Part shown: positions 41,202-50,074 of the stretch, piece by piece
How the letters are laid out: the number at the start of each line of letters is the position of its first letter
Numbering within the stretch: the first letter of the stretch is position 1
Source of the DNA: Pseudoselenomonas ruminantium
Lineage (GTDB): Bacteria; Bacillota; Negativicutes; Selenomonadales; Selenomonadaceae
DNA length: 55,397 nt
Assembly (NCBI GenBank): GCA_015058655.1
Contig: SVBX01000022.1
Location: 1 to 55,397, forward strand
Direction of reading: 5' to 3'
The notes under the pieces: model-generated
The model's database searches: none
The model's input: the letters and a program-made list of their open reading frames with translations, nothing else
Told to the model about the DNA's origin: nothing
Program-made: the position numbers and the translations under genes

Positions 41202-44200
41202 ATGCAGAAGATTTCCGGCTACAAAGAAATATATAGGGCCTTTAACAAGCTGAAGCAGCTGATGGAGGCCGTATGTCTGCCGGAGGCAGTGGAGCTCTCA
41301 GATGCTCTGCGGGCCAGCGGCACTCATGATAAGAATATCTGGTGGGCTATGCTGGCGGCGTATATTGACGGTGGCGAGGCAGAGAAGGCTTTGGAAGCTG
41401 CCAGGCAGTATGGGCAGCTTTTCGGCAGGGATGGTGTCGGACTGTTCCTGTTGGGCCGCGCTGAGATGATGAATGATGACTGGGGCGGGGCAGAGCAGCG
41501 CTTCCTGGAGGCCTTGCAGATGGATATGCCGGACTGGTACCGAGGGGCGACGCACAGTATTTACGCGACCCTTTGCCGCAAGCTGGGGAGGGCGGAACAG
41601 GCGGCGGAGCATTATCGGGAGTCTTGCCGCTATAAGGATCTTTCGACAGGAGCCTTGGCTGAATACAGCAATTATTTGTTCAATCTGCACTACCAGGCCA
41701 AGCCCCAGGACTTTATGCTTGCTGCCGCTCAGGGCTATGGCAGGTTGCTGACAGGGGTGAAGCCTTATCAGCATAAGAAGCCTTATGGGCATAAAAAGCT
41801 GCGCCTGGGATATATCTCGCCGGATTTGCGTTTCCATGTGGTGGCTTTTTTCTGTTATGCCATGCTGAAGGATTACGACAGGCAAGCTTTTGAAGTCTAT
41901 TGCTATACGAATTGCGAAGAGGATGCAGCCAGTGCGGAATTCCAAGCAGCGGCAACGGTCTGGCATAATGTGCGGGGCTGGCCGGATGAGAAAGTAGCGG
42001 CGCTCATCAAGCATGAGGAAATAGATATACTGATAGAACTGGCCGGGCATACGGCGAATAATTTCCTGCCGGTGCTGGCCTATAAGCCAGCTCCGGTGCA
42101 GGTCTCAGGCATCGGCTACTTCGATACTACTGGCCTTGAGGCAGTGGATTATTTTCTGGCTGATCCGTATATAGACCCGGTGGAATCAGATGGGGGCAAT
42201 GACAGGTATTTCACGGAGCGCTTGCTGCGCCTGCCCCATAGCCATTTCTGCTATATGTGGCATGACAGGCCTGGGCCTGTGTCCGGGGCGCCTTGCCTAA
42301 GGAGGGGCTACATTACTTTCGGCAGTCTGAACAATGCCGCCAAACTCTCGGACAGAATCCTGGGCCTGTGGGCGGAAATACTGCGCCGGGTGCCGGGGAG
42401 CCGGCTGCGTCTTCGGGCGGAAATTTTTGGCAATGCTTACGGACGGCAGGAAATGGAAAAGCGGCTGCAGGCGGCGGGAATTGAGCTGGCGCGTGTGGAG
42501 GCCTATCCCCTGTCTCCACATTATCTGAAGGATTACAGGGAGATAGATATAGCGCTGGATACCTGGCCCTACCCCGGGGGCGGTACTACCTGCGATGCTC
42601 TCTATATGGGGGTGCCGGTGGTGACGCTGGTGGGGGAGCGGCACAATGCCCGCTTCGGCTACAGCCTGCTGATGAATGTGGGCTTTGCTGAGGGCTGTGC
42701 GGCCAATGCAGAGGAATATGTGGAGAAAGCGGTGACGCTGGCAGGCGAGGCGGAAAAGCTGGACTTATTGCATCTGACCTTGCGCCGCCGCATGCGTGTA
42801 TCGCCGCTGATGGATTCGGCGGCCTACCTTGGGGAGCTGGAGCTGCTATGGCAGAAAATCTATCTGGCTTATGAGCGTAAGCTTCTGCCGGAGCAGAAAC
42901 TGGCGGAGCGGCGCGGAGATTGGCTGCAGAAGCTGGATGAGGCCTATCAGAAGGAGGATTGGGCGGAGACAGCGCGGCTGGCAGCGTGTTTGAAGGCGGA
43001 TGAGGCTGAGGCTGCCGATGCCTGGCGGCTGGCAGGTATTGCCTATTACAAGCTGGGAGACTGGGGGCGGGCGGCCTGGCACTTGCGGCAGGCTGCCAAA
43101 TACGATGCGGAACATGATGCGGAATGCTGGCGGTTATGTGCTTTGGCAGAAAACGAACGCAGTCATTATCTGTCAGCCTATAAGGCGATGAGTCAGGCTC
43201 GTGCTTGCCTGGATAGAGAGGAGGGGGCCTCTGCTGAGGCCAATGCTTTCCGTGCCGATGTGCTGGCCAAAGGCAGCAAGCTGGCAGTGGGGTTGGGCTT
43301 GACAGAGGAGGCAGTGTCGGGTTACCGCGCAGCAGCGGCCTGTGCTACAACCATCTCGGACCGTTTGGGGCTATACAGCTCGTTCTTGCTGTCTCGGCAT
43401 GCCCTGCCCTGGGAACGGGAGAGTTTGCTGACGGCTCACAGGGGTTACGCGGCCTTAGTGGAGGAACTGGGCATAAAACAGTACCGGGACTGGCCTGAGT
43501 CGTGCCTGGCTCAGGGGCAGGCAGGCCCACTGCGGGTGGGGCTGATTTCGCCGGATTTTCGCCAGCATGTAATGTTTTACTTTTACTATCAGTTGCTAGC
43601 AGGGCATGATAGGGAAAAATGGGAGGTTTATGCCTACAGCCTGGGAGAAATCCATGATTGGTACACGGAGCAGGTGGAGCGTTTTGCTGCAGTATTCCGT
43701 GATGTGCATGGCCAGGAACTGCAGGATATCGCGGCGCAGATCCGTGCAGATGGCATTGATGTCCTGGTCGACCTGGCAGGACACAGCGCAGGCTGCGGTC
43801 TGCCTGTGCTGGCCTTTCGTCCTGCACCTGTGCAGGTCTCTGGTCTTGGCTATATGGCAACCACCGGCCTGACGCAGGTAGATGCTTTCCTGACAGATAG
43901 GTGGGTCGATCCACCTGAGCGGGAGCCTGAACTGGTGGAACAGCCTTTGTATCTGACGAGCCAGTTCTGCTATACGGGGCGCAGCGATGTGCCGGAACCG
44001 GGTAGAGCACCCTGCCTTGCCAAAGGCTATATCACCTTCGGTTGTTTCAATCAGTACCGCAAGCTTACGGATGAGATGCTGCAGCTCTGGCGCGAGTTGC
44101 TGCGTCAAGTACCTCAGTCACGCCTGCTGCTCAAAAACAGTTCTTTTCGGGACGATGAGACTGTGCTATTGGTACAGGAGCGTCTGCACCGGCTAGGGCT

Positions 44201-44594
44201 GCCCTTGGGGAGGGTGGAGCTGGAGGCTGACAGCTCCGATTACATGACGCGCTACCTGGATGTGGATATAGCCCTGGACACCTATCCCTATACGGGGGGT
44301 GGCACCACATGTGATGCTCTCTACATGGGGGTGCCGGTAATCTCCCTTTACGGGCAGCGGCGGGGCACGCGCTTCGGTCTCTCCATTTTGCAAAATGCCG
44401 GGCTGGGGGAACTTGCCTGTGCTGATGCGGAGGCATATGCAGCGAAAGCCTTGGCTTTAGCCGGGGATACGGACTTGCTGGACGCACTGCACAAGAATCT
44501 GCGGCCAATGCTGCTGTCATCTCCTCTGATGGATACGCAGAATTATATGCGGGAATTGGAGGTAGGTTTCCGGCAGCTGGCGGGGCTGCGCTGA
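41202..44594 (+). CDS. Double-catalytic-domain GT41 (SPINDLY/OGT-like) glycosyltransferase
   Basis: An 1130-residue protein containing two complete GT41 units, each a helical TPR-like section plus a catalytic region. Unit 1: SPDLRFHVVAFF with His212, DILIELAGHTANN, GIGYFDTTGL, FGSLNNAAKLSD, LDTWPYPGGGTTCDALYMGVPVV. Unit 2: SPDFRQHVMFYF with His789, DVLVDLAGHSAGC, GLGYMATTGL, FGCFNQYRKLTD, LDTYPYTGGGTTCDALYMGVPVI. Both keep the key residues, so both look active. Most GT41 proteins have one catalytic unit. The units differ considerably, so the fusion is not recent. GGAGGG precedes the ATG. It ends the glycosyltransferase block. Confidence 0.92.
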   Translation: MQKISGYKEIYRAFNKLKQLMEAVCLPEAVELSDALRASGTHDKNIWWAMLAAYIDGGEAEKALEAARQYGQLFGRDGVGLFLLGRAEMMNDDWGGAEQRFLEALQMDMPDWYRGATHSIYATLCRKLGRAEQAAEHYRESCRYKDLSTGALAEYSNYLFNLHYQAKPQDFMLAAAQGYGRLLTGVKPYQHKKPYGHKKLRLGYISPDLRFHVVAFFCYAMLKDYDRQAFEVYCYTNCEEDAASAEFQAAATVWHNVRGWPDEKVAALIKHEEIDILIELAGHTANNFLPVLAYKPAPVQVSGIGYFDTTGLEAVDYFLADPYIDPVESDGGNDRYFTERLLRLPHSHFCYMWHDRPGPVSGAPCLRRGYITFGSLNNAAKLSDRILGLWAEILRRVPGSRLRLRAEIFGNAYGRQEMEKRLQAAGIELARVEAYPLSPHYLKDYREIDIALDTWPYPGGGTTCDALYMGVPVVTLVGERHNARFGYSLLMNVGFAEGCAANAEEYVEKAVTLAGEAEKLDLLHLTLRRRMRVSPLMDSAAYLGELELLWQKIYLAYERKLLPEQKLAERRGDWLQKLDEAYQKEDWAETARLAACLKADEAEAADAWRLAGIAYYKLGDWGRAAWHLRQAAKYDAEHDAECWRLCALAENERSHYLSAYKAMSQARACLDREEGASAEANAFRADVLAKGSKLAVGLGLTEEAVSGYRAAAACATTISDRLGLYSSFLLSRHALPWERESLLTAHRGYAALVEELGIKQYRDWPESCLAQGQAGPLRVGLISPDFRQHVMFYFYYQLLAGHDREKWEVYAYSLGEIHDWYTEQVERFAAVFRDVHGQELQDIAAQIRADGIDVLVDLAGHSAGCGLPVLAFRPAPVQVSGLGYMATTGLTQVDAFLTDRWVDPPEREPELVEQPLYLTSQFCYTGRSDVPEPGRAPCLAKGYITFGCFNQYRKLTDEMLQLWRELLRQVPQSRLLLKNSSFRDDETVLLVQERLHRLGLPLGRVELEADSSDYMTRYLDVDIALDTYPYTGGGTTCDALYMGVPVISLYGQRRGTRFGLSILQNAGLGELACADAEAYAAKALALAGDTDLLDALHKNLRPMLLSSPLMDTQNYMRELEVGFRQLAGLR

Positions 44595-44611
44595 GGTGGG
44601 ATGATGAACAT

Positions 44612-44661
44612 GGAAATCGTTTACTAAAATCGTTGACAACCAGGTATCCCTGTAGTAAACT
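44612..44661 (+). promoter_or_regulatory. galK promoter with overlapping operator-like site
   Basis: TTGACA (44633-44638), 17 nt, TAAACT (44656-44661). AATCGTTTAC (44615-44624) lies just upstream of the -35 and shares CGTTTAC with the sites at 44779 and 48934. Confidence 0.65.
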
Positions 44662-44683
44662 TATAGACAACAAGAGGAAATAC

Positions 44684-44758
44684 AGTGCAAGTTGGTACGA
44701 GATTAGGAACTGGTAGCAAGATATGTGGTTTATTTGCGGACAGTTCCCTGCTTGCACT
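44684..44758. repeat. Hairpin in the galK leader
   Basis: Nested inverted repeats AGTGCAAG/CTTGCACT (44684-44691, 44751-44758) and AGGAACTG/CAGTTCC (44705-44712, 44741-44747). The inner pair equals the terminal repeats of the 4895-5078 foldback, so this may be a shortened relative. Confidence 0.55.
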
Positions 44759-44774
44759 ATATTTTAAATCATTA

Positions 44775-44790
44775 ATGAAAGCGTTTACAG
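44775..44790 (+). promoter_or_regulatory. Operator (GalR-like or cre) before galK
   Basis: ATGAAAGCGTTTACAG fits the catabolite-responsive element consensus WTGNNARCGNWWWCAW at all but the last base, and its AAGCGTTTAC is the exact complement of GTAAACGCTT at 48934-48943 before the LacI-type regulator. It lies downstream of the promoter, as expected for a roadblock site. Confidence 0.65.
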
Positions 44791-44811
44791 TATGTTGAGA
44801 GGATGAAAAAA

Positions 44812-45990
44812 ATGGCACAGGATATTCTGGCAGAGATGAAGAGGATTTTTGAGGAAAAGTTCGGCAAGGCTGAGACGAGAGGATTCTTCTCCCCGGGCCG
44901 GGTCAACCTCATTGGCGAGCACACGGACTACAACGGCGGCCATGTTTTCCCCTGCGCCATTTCTCTTGGCACCTATGCGCTGGTGGCTGACCGCCAGGAC
45001 AGCAAGACTCGCATTTATTCCATGAATCAGGAGGGGGCAGGCATCATCGAGTTCGAGATGTCCGGGCTTTCCTATGACAGCGCTAAGGGCTGGGCCAATT
45101 ACCCCATGGGCGTAGTAAAGGTTTTCGAGGATGCAGGGCACAAGTGCTCCCATGGTTTTGATATCCTGATTTACGGCACTTTGCCCAATGGTTCCGGCCT
45201 TTCTTCTTCCGCTTCCTTGGAGGTGCTGACGGCGGTTATCCTCAATGATGCTTTCTCCTTCGGCCTTGACATGGTGGAGATGGTGAAGCTGAGCCAGAAG
45301 GCTGAGAACACCTTCGTAGGCGTGAACTGCGGCATCATGGATCAGTTCGCTGTGGGCATGGGCAAGAAGGATTGCGCAATCCTTCTTGACTGCAGTACAC
45401 TTGAGTACCGCTATAGCAAGATTGCCCTTGATGGTGCCAGCATCGTCATCACCAATACCAACAAGCCCCACTCTCTGGCTTCTTCTGCCTACAATGTGCG
45501 ACGCGCCCAGTGCGAGCATGCCCTGAATGAGTTGAAGGAAGTTCGCCCGGAGCTTGCAACTCTCGGTGCTTTGACCAATCTCGAGTACGACAAGCTGGCT
45601 GGTCATATTTCCGACCATGTGGAGCGCCAGCGGGCCCGTCATGCAGTCTATGAGAATCAGCGTACTCTTGAAGCAGTGAAAGCTCTGGAGGCAAATGATG
45701 TGGCTCGCTTTGGTGAACTCATGGACATGAGCCATGTTTCCCTGCGCGATGATTACGATGTGACGGGGGTGGAGCTGGACACCCTGGCTGAGCTGGCCTG
45801 GGAGCAGGAGGGCGTGATTGGCTCCCGCATGACAGGGGCAGGGTTTGGCGGCTGCACTGTGAGCCTGGTGAAGAATGATTGCATTGAGGCTTTCAAGAAG
45901 AATGTGGAGGCGGCTTACGAGAAGAAGATTGGGTATAAGCCTAGCTTCTATGTGGCAAATATTGCCGATGGTACGCATCGGCTAGTATAA
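44812..45990 (+). CDS. galK: Galactokinase
   Basis: A 392-residue GHMP kinase that phosphorylates galactose at C1 in the Leloir pathway. The galactokinase signature GRVNLIGEHTDYNGG is near residue 28, the ATP loop LPNGSGLSSSASLE follows near 123, and GSRMTGAGFGGCTVSLV is near the C-terminus. ATG 44812 is preferred over 44803 because GAGAGG ends directly against the earlier ATG but has 9-nt spacing to the later one. It is followed by galE and galT. Operator-like sites upstream suggest control by the LacI-type protein at 48969 and/or CcpA. Confidence 0.97.
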   Translation: MAQDILAEMKRIFEEKFGKAETRGFFSPGRVNLIGEHTDYNGGHVFPCAISLGTYALVADRQDSKTRIYSMNQEGAGIIEFEMSGLSYDSAKGWANYPMGVVKVFEDAGHKCSHGFDILIYGTLPNGSGLSSSASLEVLTAVILNDAFSFGLDMVEMVKLSQKAENTFVGVNCGIMDQFAVGMGKKDCAILLDCSTLEYRYSKIALDGASIVITNTNKPHSLASSAYNVRRAQCEHALNELKEVRPELATLGALTNLEYDKLAGHISDHVERQRARHAVYENQRTLEAVKALEANDVARFGELMDMSHVSLRDDYDVTGVELDTLAELAWEQEGVIGSRMTGAGFGGCTVSLVKNDCIEAFKKNVEAAYEKKIGYKPSFYVANIADGTHRLV

Positions 45991-46003
45991 TAGTTTCGGC
46001 TGT

Positions 46004-46105
46004 TCATTTTCTTTGGCGCAAAGAAAACGAACCAAAAGAAAGAGCGGCCCCGGTTTGATCCTCAAACACGAAGGGCCGCGGGAGGCGTCCATCCATGGAC
46101 GCCGA
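46004..46105. repeat. Palindrome-rich repeat before galE
   Basis: Three hairpins in 100 bp: a TTTTCTTTG/CAAAGAAAA palindrome (46007-46027), CGGCCC with GGGCCG around 46044-46078, and GGCGTCCAT/ATGGACGCC (46083-46102). It does not match R1 or R2. It lies in the galK-galE gap. Confidence 0.6.
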
Positions 46106-46145
46106 TACAGTAGCTTTGAGTTGGCATAAGAGGGGAGTTTTTGAA

Positions 46146-47135
46146 ATGTCAATTTTGGTTTGCGGCGGTGCTGGTTATATTGGTTCCCATGCAGTTCATC
46201 AGCTGGTGGAGAAGGGGGAGGAGGTTGTTATTGTTGACAATCTCCAGACCGGGCATCTTGATGCGGTGAATCCTGCTGCCAAGTTCTACGAGGGCGATAT
46301 CCGTGAGGCTGCGGTGCTGGACAAGATTTTCACCGAGAACAAGATTGAGGCAGTTATCCATTTCGCAGCCAATTCCCTGGTGGGGGAGAGCATGGAAAAG
46401 CCCTTGAAGTATTTCAACAACAATGTCTACGGCATGCAGGTGCTTTTGGAAGCTATGGTGCGCCATCATGTGGACAAGATTGTCTTTTCTTCTACGGCTG
46501 CTGTGTACGGCGAACCCAAGCGGGTGCCCATCATGGAAGATGACGAGACCAACCCCACCAACACCTATGGCGAGACTAAGCGCACTATGGAGCGCATGAT
46601 GAAGTGGGTCAGCCGGGCTGACGGCATCCGTTTCGTGTCCCTGCGTTATTTCAATGCGGCAGGTGCCCTGCCCGATGGCTCCATTGGCGAGGACCATCAC
46701 CCTGAGACTCACCTGATTCCTCTGATTCTCCAGGTTCCTCTGGGCAAGCGCGACCATATCACCGTCTTCGGTGACGATTACGATACTCCGGACGGCACCT
46801 GCCTGCGTGATTACATACATGTCATCGATTTGGCAGATGCCCATGTGCTGGCCCTGGATTACCTGCGCAAGGGGGGCGAGAGCAATGTCTTCAACCTGGG
46901 CAACGGCCAAGGTTTCTCCGTGAAGGAAATGATCGAAGCTGCCAAGGAGGCCACGGGCCTTGATATCAAGGTGGAAATGGGTGCCCGCCGCGCAGGTGAT
47001 CCTGCCCAGCTCATCGCTTCCAGCGAGAAGGCTCGCAAGATACTGGGCTGGCAGCCGAAGTTCACTGATGTGAAGCAGGTTATCGGCACCGCCTGGAACT
47101 GGCATCAGAAGCACCCGGAGGGGTACGAGAAATAA
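46146..47135 (+). CDS. galE: UDP-glucose 4-epimerase
   Basis: A 329-residue short-chain dehydrogenase-type epimerase interconverting UDP-glucose and UDP-galactose (and possibly the N-acetyl forms). The NAD-binding GGAGYIGSH is at residues 7-15, the catalytic Tyr-X3-Lys lies in NTYGETKRTMERM, and FSSTAAVYGEP supplies the catalytic Ser/Thr. Other typical stretches are FNAAGALPDG and GTCLRDYIHVIDLADAH. AAGAGGGGAG precedes ATG 46146; a longer frame upstream runs into the repeat. Besides galactose use, it could supply UDP-sugar donors for the neighbouring glycosyltransferases. Confidence 0.97.
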   Translation: MSILVCGGAGYIGSHAVHQLVEKGEEVVIVDNLQTGHLDAVNPAAKFYEGDIREAAVLDKIFTENKIEAVIHFAANSLVGESMEKPLKYFNNNVYGMQVLLEAMVRHHVDKIVFSSTAAVYGEPKRVPIMEDDETNPTNTYGETKRTMERMMKWVSRADGIRFVSLRYFNAAGALPDGSIGEDHHPETHLIPLILQVPLGKRDHITVFGDDYDTPDGTCLRDYIHVIDLADAHVLALDYLRKGGESNVFNLGNGQGFSVKEMIEAAKEATGLDIKVEMGARRAGDPAQLIASSEKARKILGWQPKFTDVKQVIGTAWNWHQKHPEGYEK

Positions 47136-47167
47136 GGTTCTGTGTAGTTGGCATGCTAAGGCGTGAT

Positions 47168-47297
47168 GGGCACAGGCATAGCAACGCTTCACTTGGGAAT
47201 TTACCATAGAATCTAAGCTCCCCCTGCGCCTTCGGCTTGTGCTCGCTAAGATTAATGGTAAATTTCCAAACGTTACGCTTATGCTATGCCTGTGCCC
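47168..47297. repeat. Foldback element between galE and galT
   Basis: Perfect 15-bp terminal arms GGGCACAGGCATAGC (47168-47182) and its complement (47283-47297), plus an imperfect inner pair of about 23 bp (about 47195-47218 with 47244-47266). No gene is inside. It resembles a non-autonomous foldback or an mRNA processing hairpin. Confidence 0.75.
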
Positions 47298-47360
47298 CTC
47301 ACTTACCGGGGCACGCTCAGGCGTAACGCATTCTAATTGCAAATGGAAGGAAGACTACAG

Positions 47361-48860
47361 ATGTCCATCAATTTTGAGATTAATAGGCTGCTGAATTTTG
47401 CTGTGCAGCAGGAACTGATGAATGCAGAGGATTTTTACTACAGCGCTAACCGTCTGGTGGATGTGCTGAAGCTGGCGGACTTTGAGCCGGAGGAAGTGAA
47501 GGAGGAGTTGTCCTCTCCTGCTCCCATTCTCAAGGAAATGCTTGACTATGCCGTGAGCGAGGGGCTGATTGAGGACACGGTGAACGAGCGCGACCTGTTC
47601 GATACCCGCATCATGGACTGCGTCATGCCCCGTCCTTCTGAGGTTATCCGCCGCTTCAGGAGTGACTATGCCCGTAGCCCTAAGGCGGCCACGGACAGGT
47701 TCTACAAGCTGAGCCAGGCTTCCAACTACATCAGAAGCGACCGCATTGCCAAGAATCTCCAGTGGAAGACTCCCACGGAATACGGCGATCTGGACATCAC
47801 CATCAACCTTTCCAAGCCGGAGAAAGACCCTCGTGATATTGCCAAGGCCAAGCTGGTGAAGTCCACCAGCTATCCCAAGTGCTTGCTGTGCCGTGAGAAC
47901 GAGGGCTTTGCCGGCCATGCAGGCCACCCCGCACGTGAGACTCACCGCCTGATCCCCCTGCGGCTCTCCGGGCATCGTTGGTTCCTGCAGTATTCCCCCT
48001 ATACTTACTACAATGAGCACTGCATCGTGCTGAACCGCAAGCACATCCCCATGAAGGTGTCGAAGCGCAGCTTTGAGAACCTGCTGGATTTTGTCACTAT
48101 CTTTCCCCATTATTTCGTAGGCTCCAACGCGGATCTGCCCATCGTGGGCGGTTCCATTCTCTCCCATGACCACTATCAGGGAGGGCGGTACAACTTCGCC
48201 ATGGCCAAGGCTCCTATTGAGAAGCACTACAAGTTCGAAGGCTTCGAGGGCATTGAGGCCGGACGGGTGAAGTGGCCCATGTCCACTATCCGCCTGCGGG
48301 GCGAAGACCGTGAGGAGCTCATCGAGCTGGCTGACAAGATCCAGCTGGCCTGGCGGGGCTACAGCGACGAAAGCGCTGAAATTTTGGCGGAAACGGACGG
48401 CACTCCCCATAATACCGTGACGCCTATAGCACGCCGCAAAGGTGAGCTCTATGAACTTGATCTGGTGCTCAGGAACAACCGTACTACGGAGGAGCATCCC
48501 CTTGGGCTCTTCCATCCCCATGCGGAAGTTCACCACATCAAGAAGGAAAACATCGGCCTCATCGAGGTCATGGGCCTGGCGGTGCTGCCTGCCCGCCTGA
48601 AGAAAGAAATGAAGATGGTTGGGGAGGAACTGGCCAAGGGCACCGAGAATATCTCCGGCATTGAGGAGATCAAGAGCCATGCTGACTGGTACAGGAAACT
48701 CCGCAGCAAGTATCCTTCTGTGAAGTCTGAGGAAACAGAGAAAATCCTCCAGCGGGAAATCGGCAAGGTATTTGAGAAAGTCTTGACACATGCCGGTGTC
48801 TATAAGCGCACGGAAGAGGGCATGGCAGCCTTTGACCGCTTTGTGGCATCTGTGCGATGA
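47361..48860 (+). CDS. galT: UDP-glucose-hexose-1-phosphate uridylyltransferase, class 2
   Basis: A 499-residue GalT of the Gram-positive class 2 type, transferring UMP from UDP-glucose to galactose-1-phosphate. The predicted nucleophilic histidine region is GGSILSHDHYQGGRY, with LCRENEGFAGHAGHPARETH and LFHPHAEVHHIKKENIGLIEVMG as further class 2 marks. It is longer than the roughly 350-residue class 1 enzyme. GGAAGGAAG precedes ATG 47361; the upstream in-frame ATG at 47343 lies before this site. It ends the gal cluster and is followed by a terminator. Confidence 0.95.
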   Translation: MSINFEINRLLNFAVQQELMNAEDFYYSANRLVDVLKLADFEPEEVKEELSSPAPILKEMLDYAVSEGLIEDTVNERDLFDTRIMDCVMPRPSEVIRRFRSDYARSPKAATDRFYKLSQASNYIRSDRIAKNLQWKTPTEYGDLDITINLSKPEKDPRDIAKAKLVKSTSYPKCLLCRENEGFAGHAGHPARETHRLIPLRLSGHRWFLQYSPYTYYNEHCIVLNRKHIPMKVSKRSFENLLDFVTIFPHYFVGSNADLPIVGGSILSHDHYQGGRYNFAMAKAPIEKHYKFEGFEGIEAGRVKWPMSTIRLRGEDREELIELADKIQLAWRGYSDESAEILAETDGTPHNTVTPIARRKGELYELDLVLRNNRTTEEHPLGLFHPHAEVHHIKKENIGLIEVMGLAVLPARLKKEMKMVGEELAKGTENISGIEEIKSHADWYRKLRSKYPSVKSEETEKILQREIGKVFEKVLTHAGVYKRTEEGMAAFDRFVASVR

Positions 48861-48874
48861 ATGTTTTTATATGG

Positions 48875-48908
48875 GACAATACGGTTCAAACCGTATTGTC
48901 TTTTCTTT
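48875..48908 (+). terminator. Terminator of the gal genes
   Basis: GACAATACGGTT, loop CAA, and its complement form an 11-12-bp perfect stem followed by TTTTCTTTT. Confidence 0.9.
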
Positions 48909-48909
48909 T

Positions 48910-48943
48910 GTTTACTGTTATGCTAATAGAAAAGTAAACGCTT
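48910..48943 (+). promoter_or_regulatory. Operator-like sites before the LacI-type regulator
   Basis: GTTTAC (48910-48915) and GTAAACGCTT (48934-48943). The second is identical, inverted, to the site before galK. This suggests shared control or autoregulation. Confidence 0.6.
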
Positions 48944-48968
48944 GAACTTTCTAAGGAAGGTGTAATAT

Positions 48969-49994
48969 ATGATAGGCAAGAAAAATGCCACCATTGTGGA
49001 TGTGGCCAAAGAGGCAGGTGTTTCTGTGGCTACCGTGTCACGGGTGGTGAACGGCAATTATCCCGTGAAGCCGGAAACCAAGGTGGCGGTGTCGGCTGCT
49101 ATCGAAAAGCTCCACTATGTGCCCAATGTCCAGGCTCGGGAATTGAACCAGCGGCGGTCTACCACCATCGGCGTGGTAGTGCCCAGCCTATACAATATGT
49201 TCTTTGCCGAGGTCATTGACGGCATCGAGGCGGCGGTGCGGAAGGACAAGTATTCCCTGCTGCTGAATTGCGCCCAGAACGACCCAGAGCAGGAACAGGC
49301 CTGCATCAGGGCGCTGGTGGCCCGCAATGTGGCAGGGCTGATTGTCATCAGCCCCAATACCCGCAATATGCAGGAGGACTTTTACAGAAGGCTGGCAGAG
49401 CGGACACCCCTGGTTTTCATCAATGGTTACCATGAAGTGGAAGGTGCTTCCTATGTCAGCAACGATGAGGCCGGGGGCATGAGGACAGCGCTGACGAGCC
49501 TCAAGAAACTGGGGCATGAGAAGATCCTGCTGGTGCGTGGCAGCCATTCGGATTCCTATGAGGTCAAGGAAAGAGTTTATAGGAATTTCATGGCGGAACA
49601 GGGATGCCTGGATGAGAAGATGATACTGGATATCGGCGAAGGCAACAGCGTGGACACTGTTGACAATACGGCGGACTATCTGCTGGTGCGCATTCCTGAG
49701 GTGAAGCCTACAGCGATTTGCTGCTGCAATGACCTGATGGCAGTAGGCGCTCTGAACGCCTGCAATCTCCTTGATCTTGATGTGCCGAAAGATGTGTCTG
49801 TCATGGGGTTTGATAATGTGTCGCTTTCACGCTATGTGGTTCCCAAGCTCACCACCATGGATCAGAATATGTTCCAGCTGGGGGAGAACGCGGCGTCACT
49901 GGTGGTGGAGAAGATTCGCTATGGCAGGAGCAAGAAAATCGTTTTGGGCAATGTGCTCATAGAGCGAGAGTCGGTGGCGGAGGCAGGAAAGTGA
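48969..49994 (+). CDS. galR: LacI family transcriptional regulator (GalR-like)
   Basis: A 341-residue repressor. The N-terminal HTH and hinge read ATIVDVAKEAGVSVATVSRVVNG, then KLHYVPNVQARELNQRRSTTIGVVVP. The rest is a periplasmic-binding-protein-like sensor domain with ICCCNDLMAVGALNAC and DVSVMGFDNVSLSRYVVPKLTT. Its position after galKET and the shared GTAAACGCTT-type sites suggest it controls the galactose genes, with galactose or a derivative as effector. This is inference; the name GalR is tentative. AAGGAAGG precedes the ATG. Confidence 0.88.
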   Translation: MIGKKNATIVDVAKEAGVSVATVSRVVNGNYPVKPETKVAVSAAIEKLHYVPNVQARELNQRRSTTIGVVVPSLYNMFFAEVIDGIEAAVRKDKYSLLLNCAQNDPEQEQACIRALVARNVAGLIVISPNTRNMQEDFYRRLAERTPLVFINGYHEVEGASYVSNDEAGGMRTALTSLKKLGHEKILLVRGSHSDSYEVKERVYRNFMAEQGCLDEKMILDIGEGNSVDTVDNTADYLLVRIPEVKPTAICCCNDLMAVGALNACNLLDLDVPKDVSVMGFDNVSLSRYVVPKLTTMDQNMFQLGENAASLVVEKIRYGRSKKIVLGNVLIERESVAEAGK

Positions 49995-50074
49995 TGTGGT
50001 GGTGCCTTCGGCTTGTCAGCGTGCAGCTCAGACCTGATTTTGGGTTGTGAAGTTTTTGGGAAAGGCGAAGGATA

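Noticed and set aside
19443..44594. Reading the glycosyltransferase block as a capsule or O-antigen cluster
   Set aside because: No Wzx, Wzy, ABC exporter, chain-length or initiating phosphoglycosyltransferase gene is present, and the GT41 and BAHT families modify proteins.
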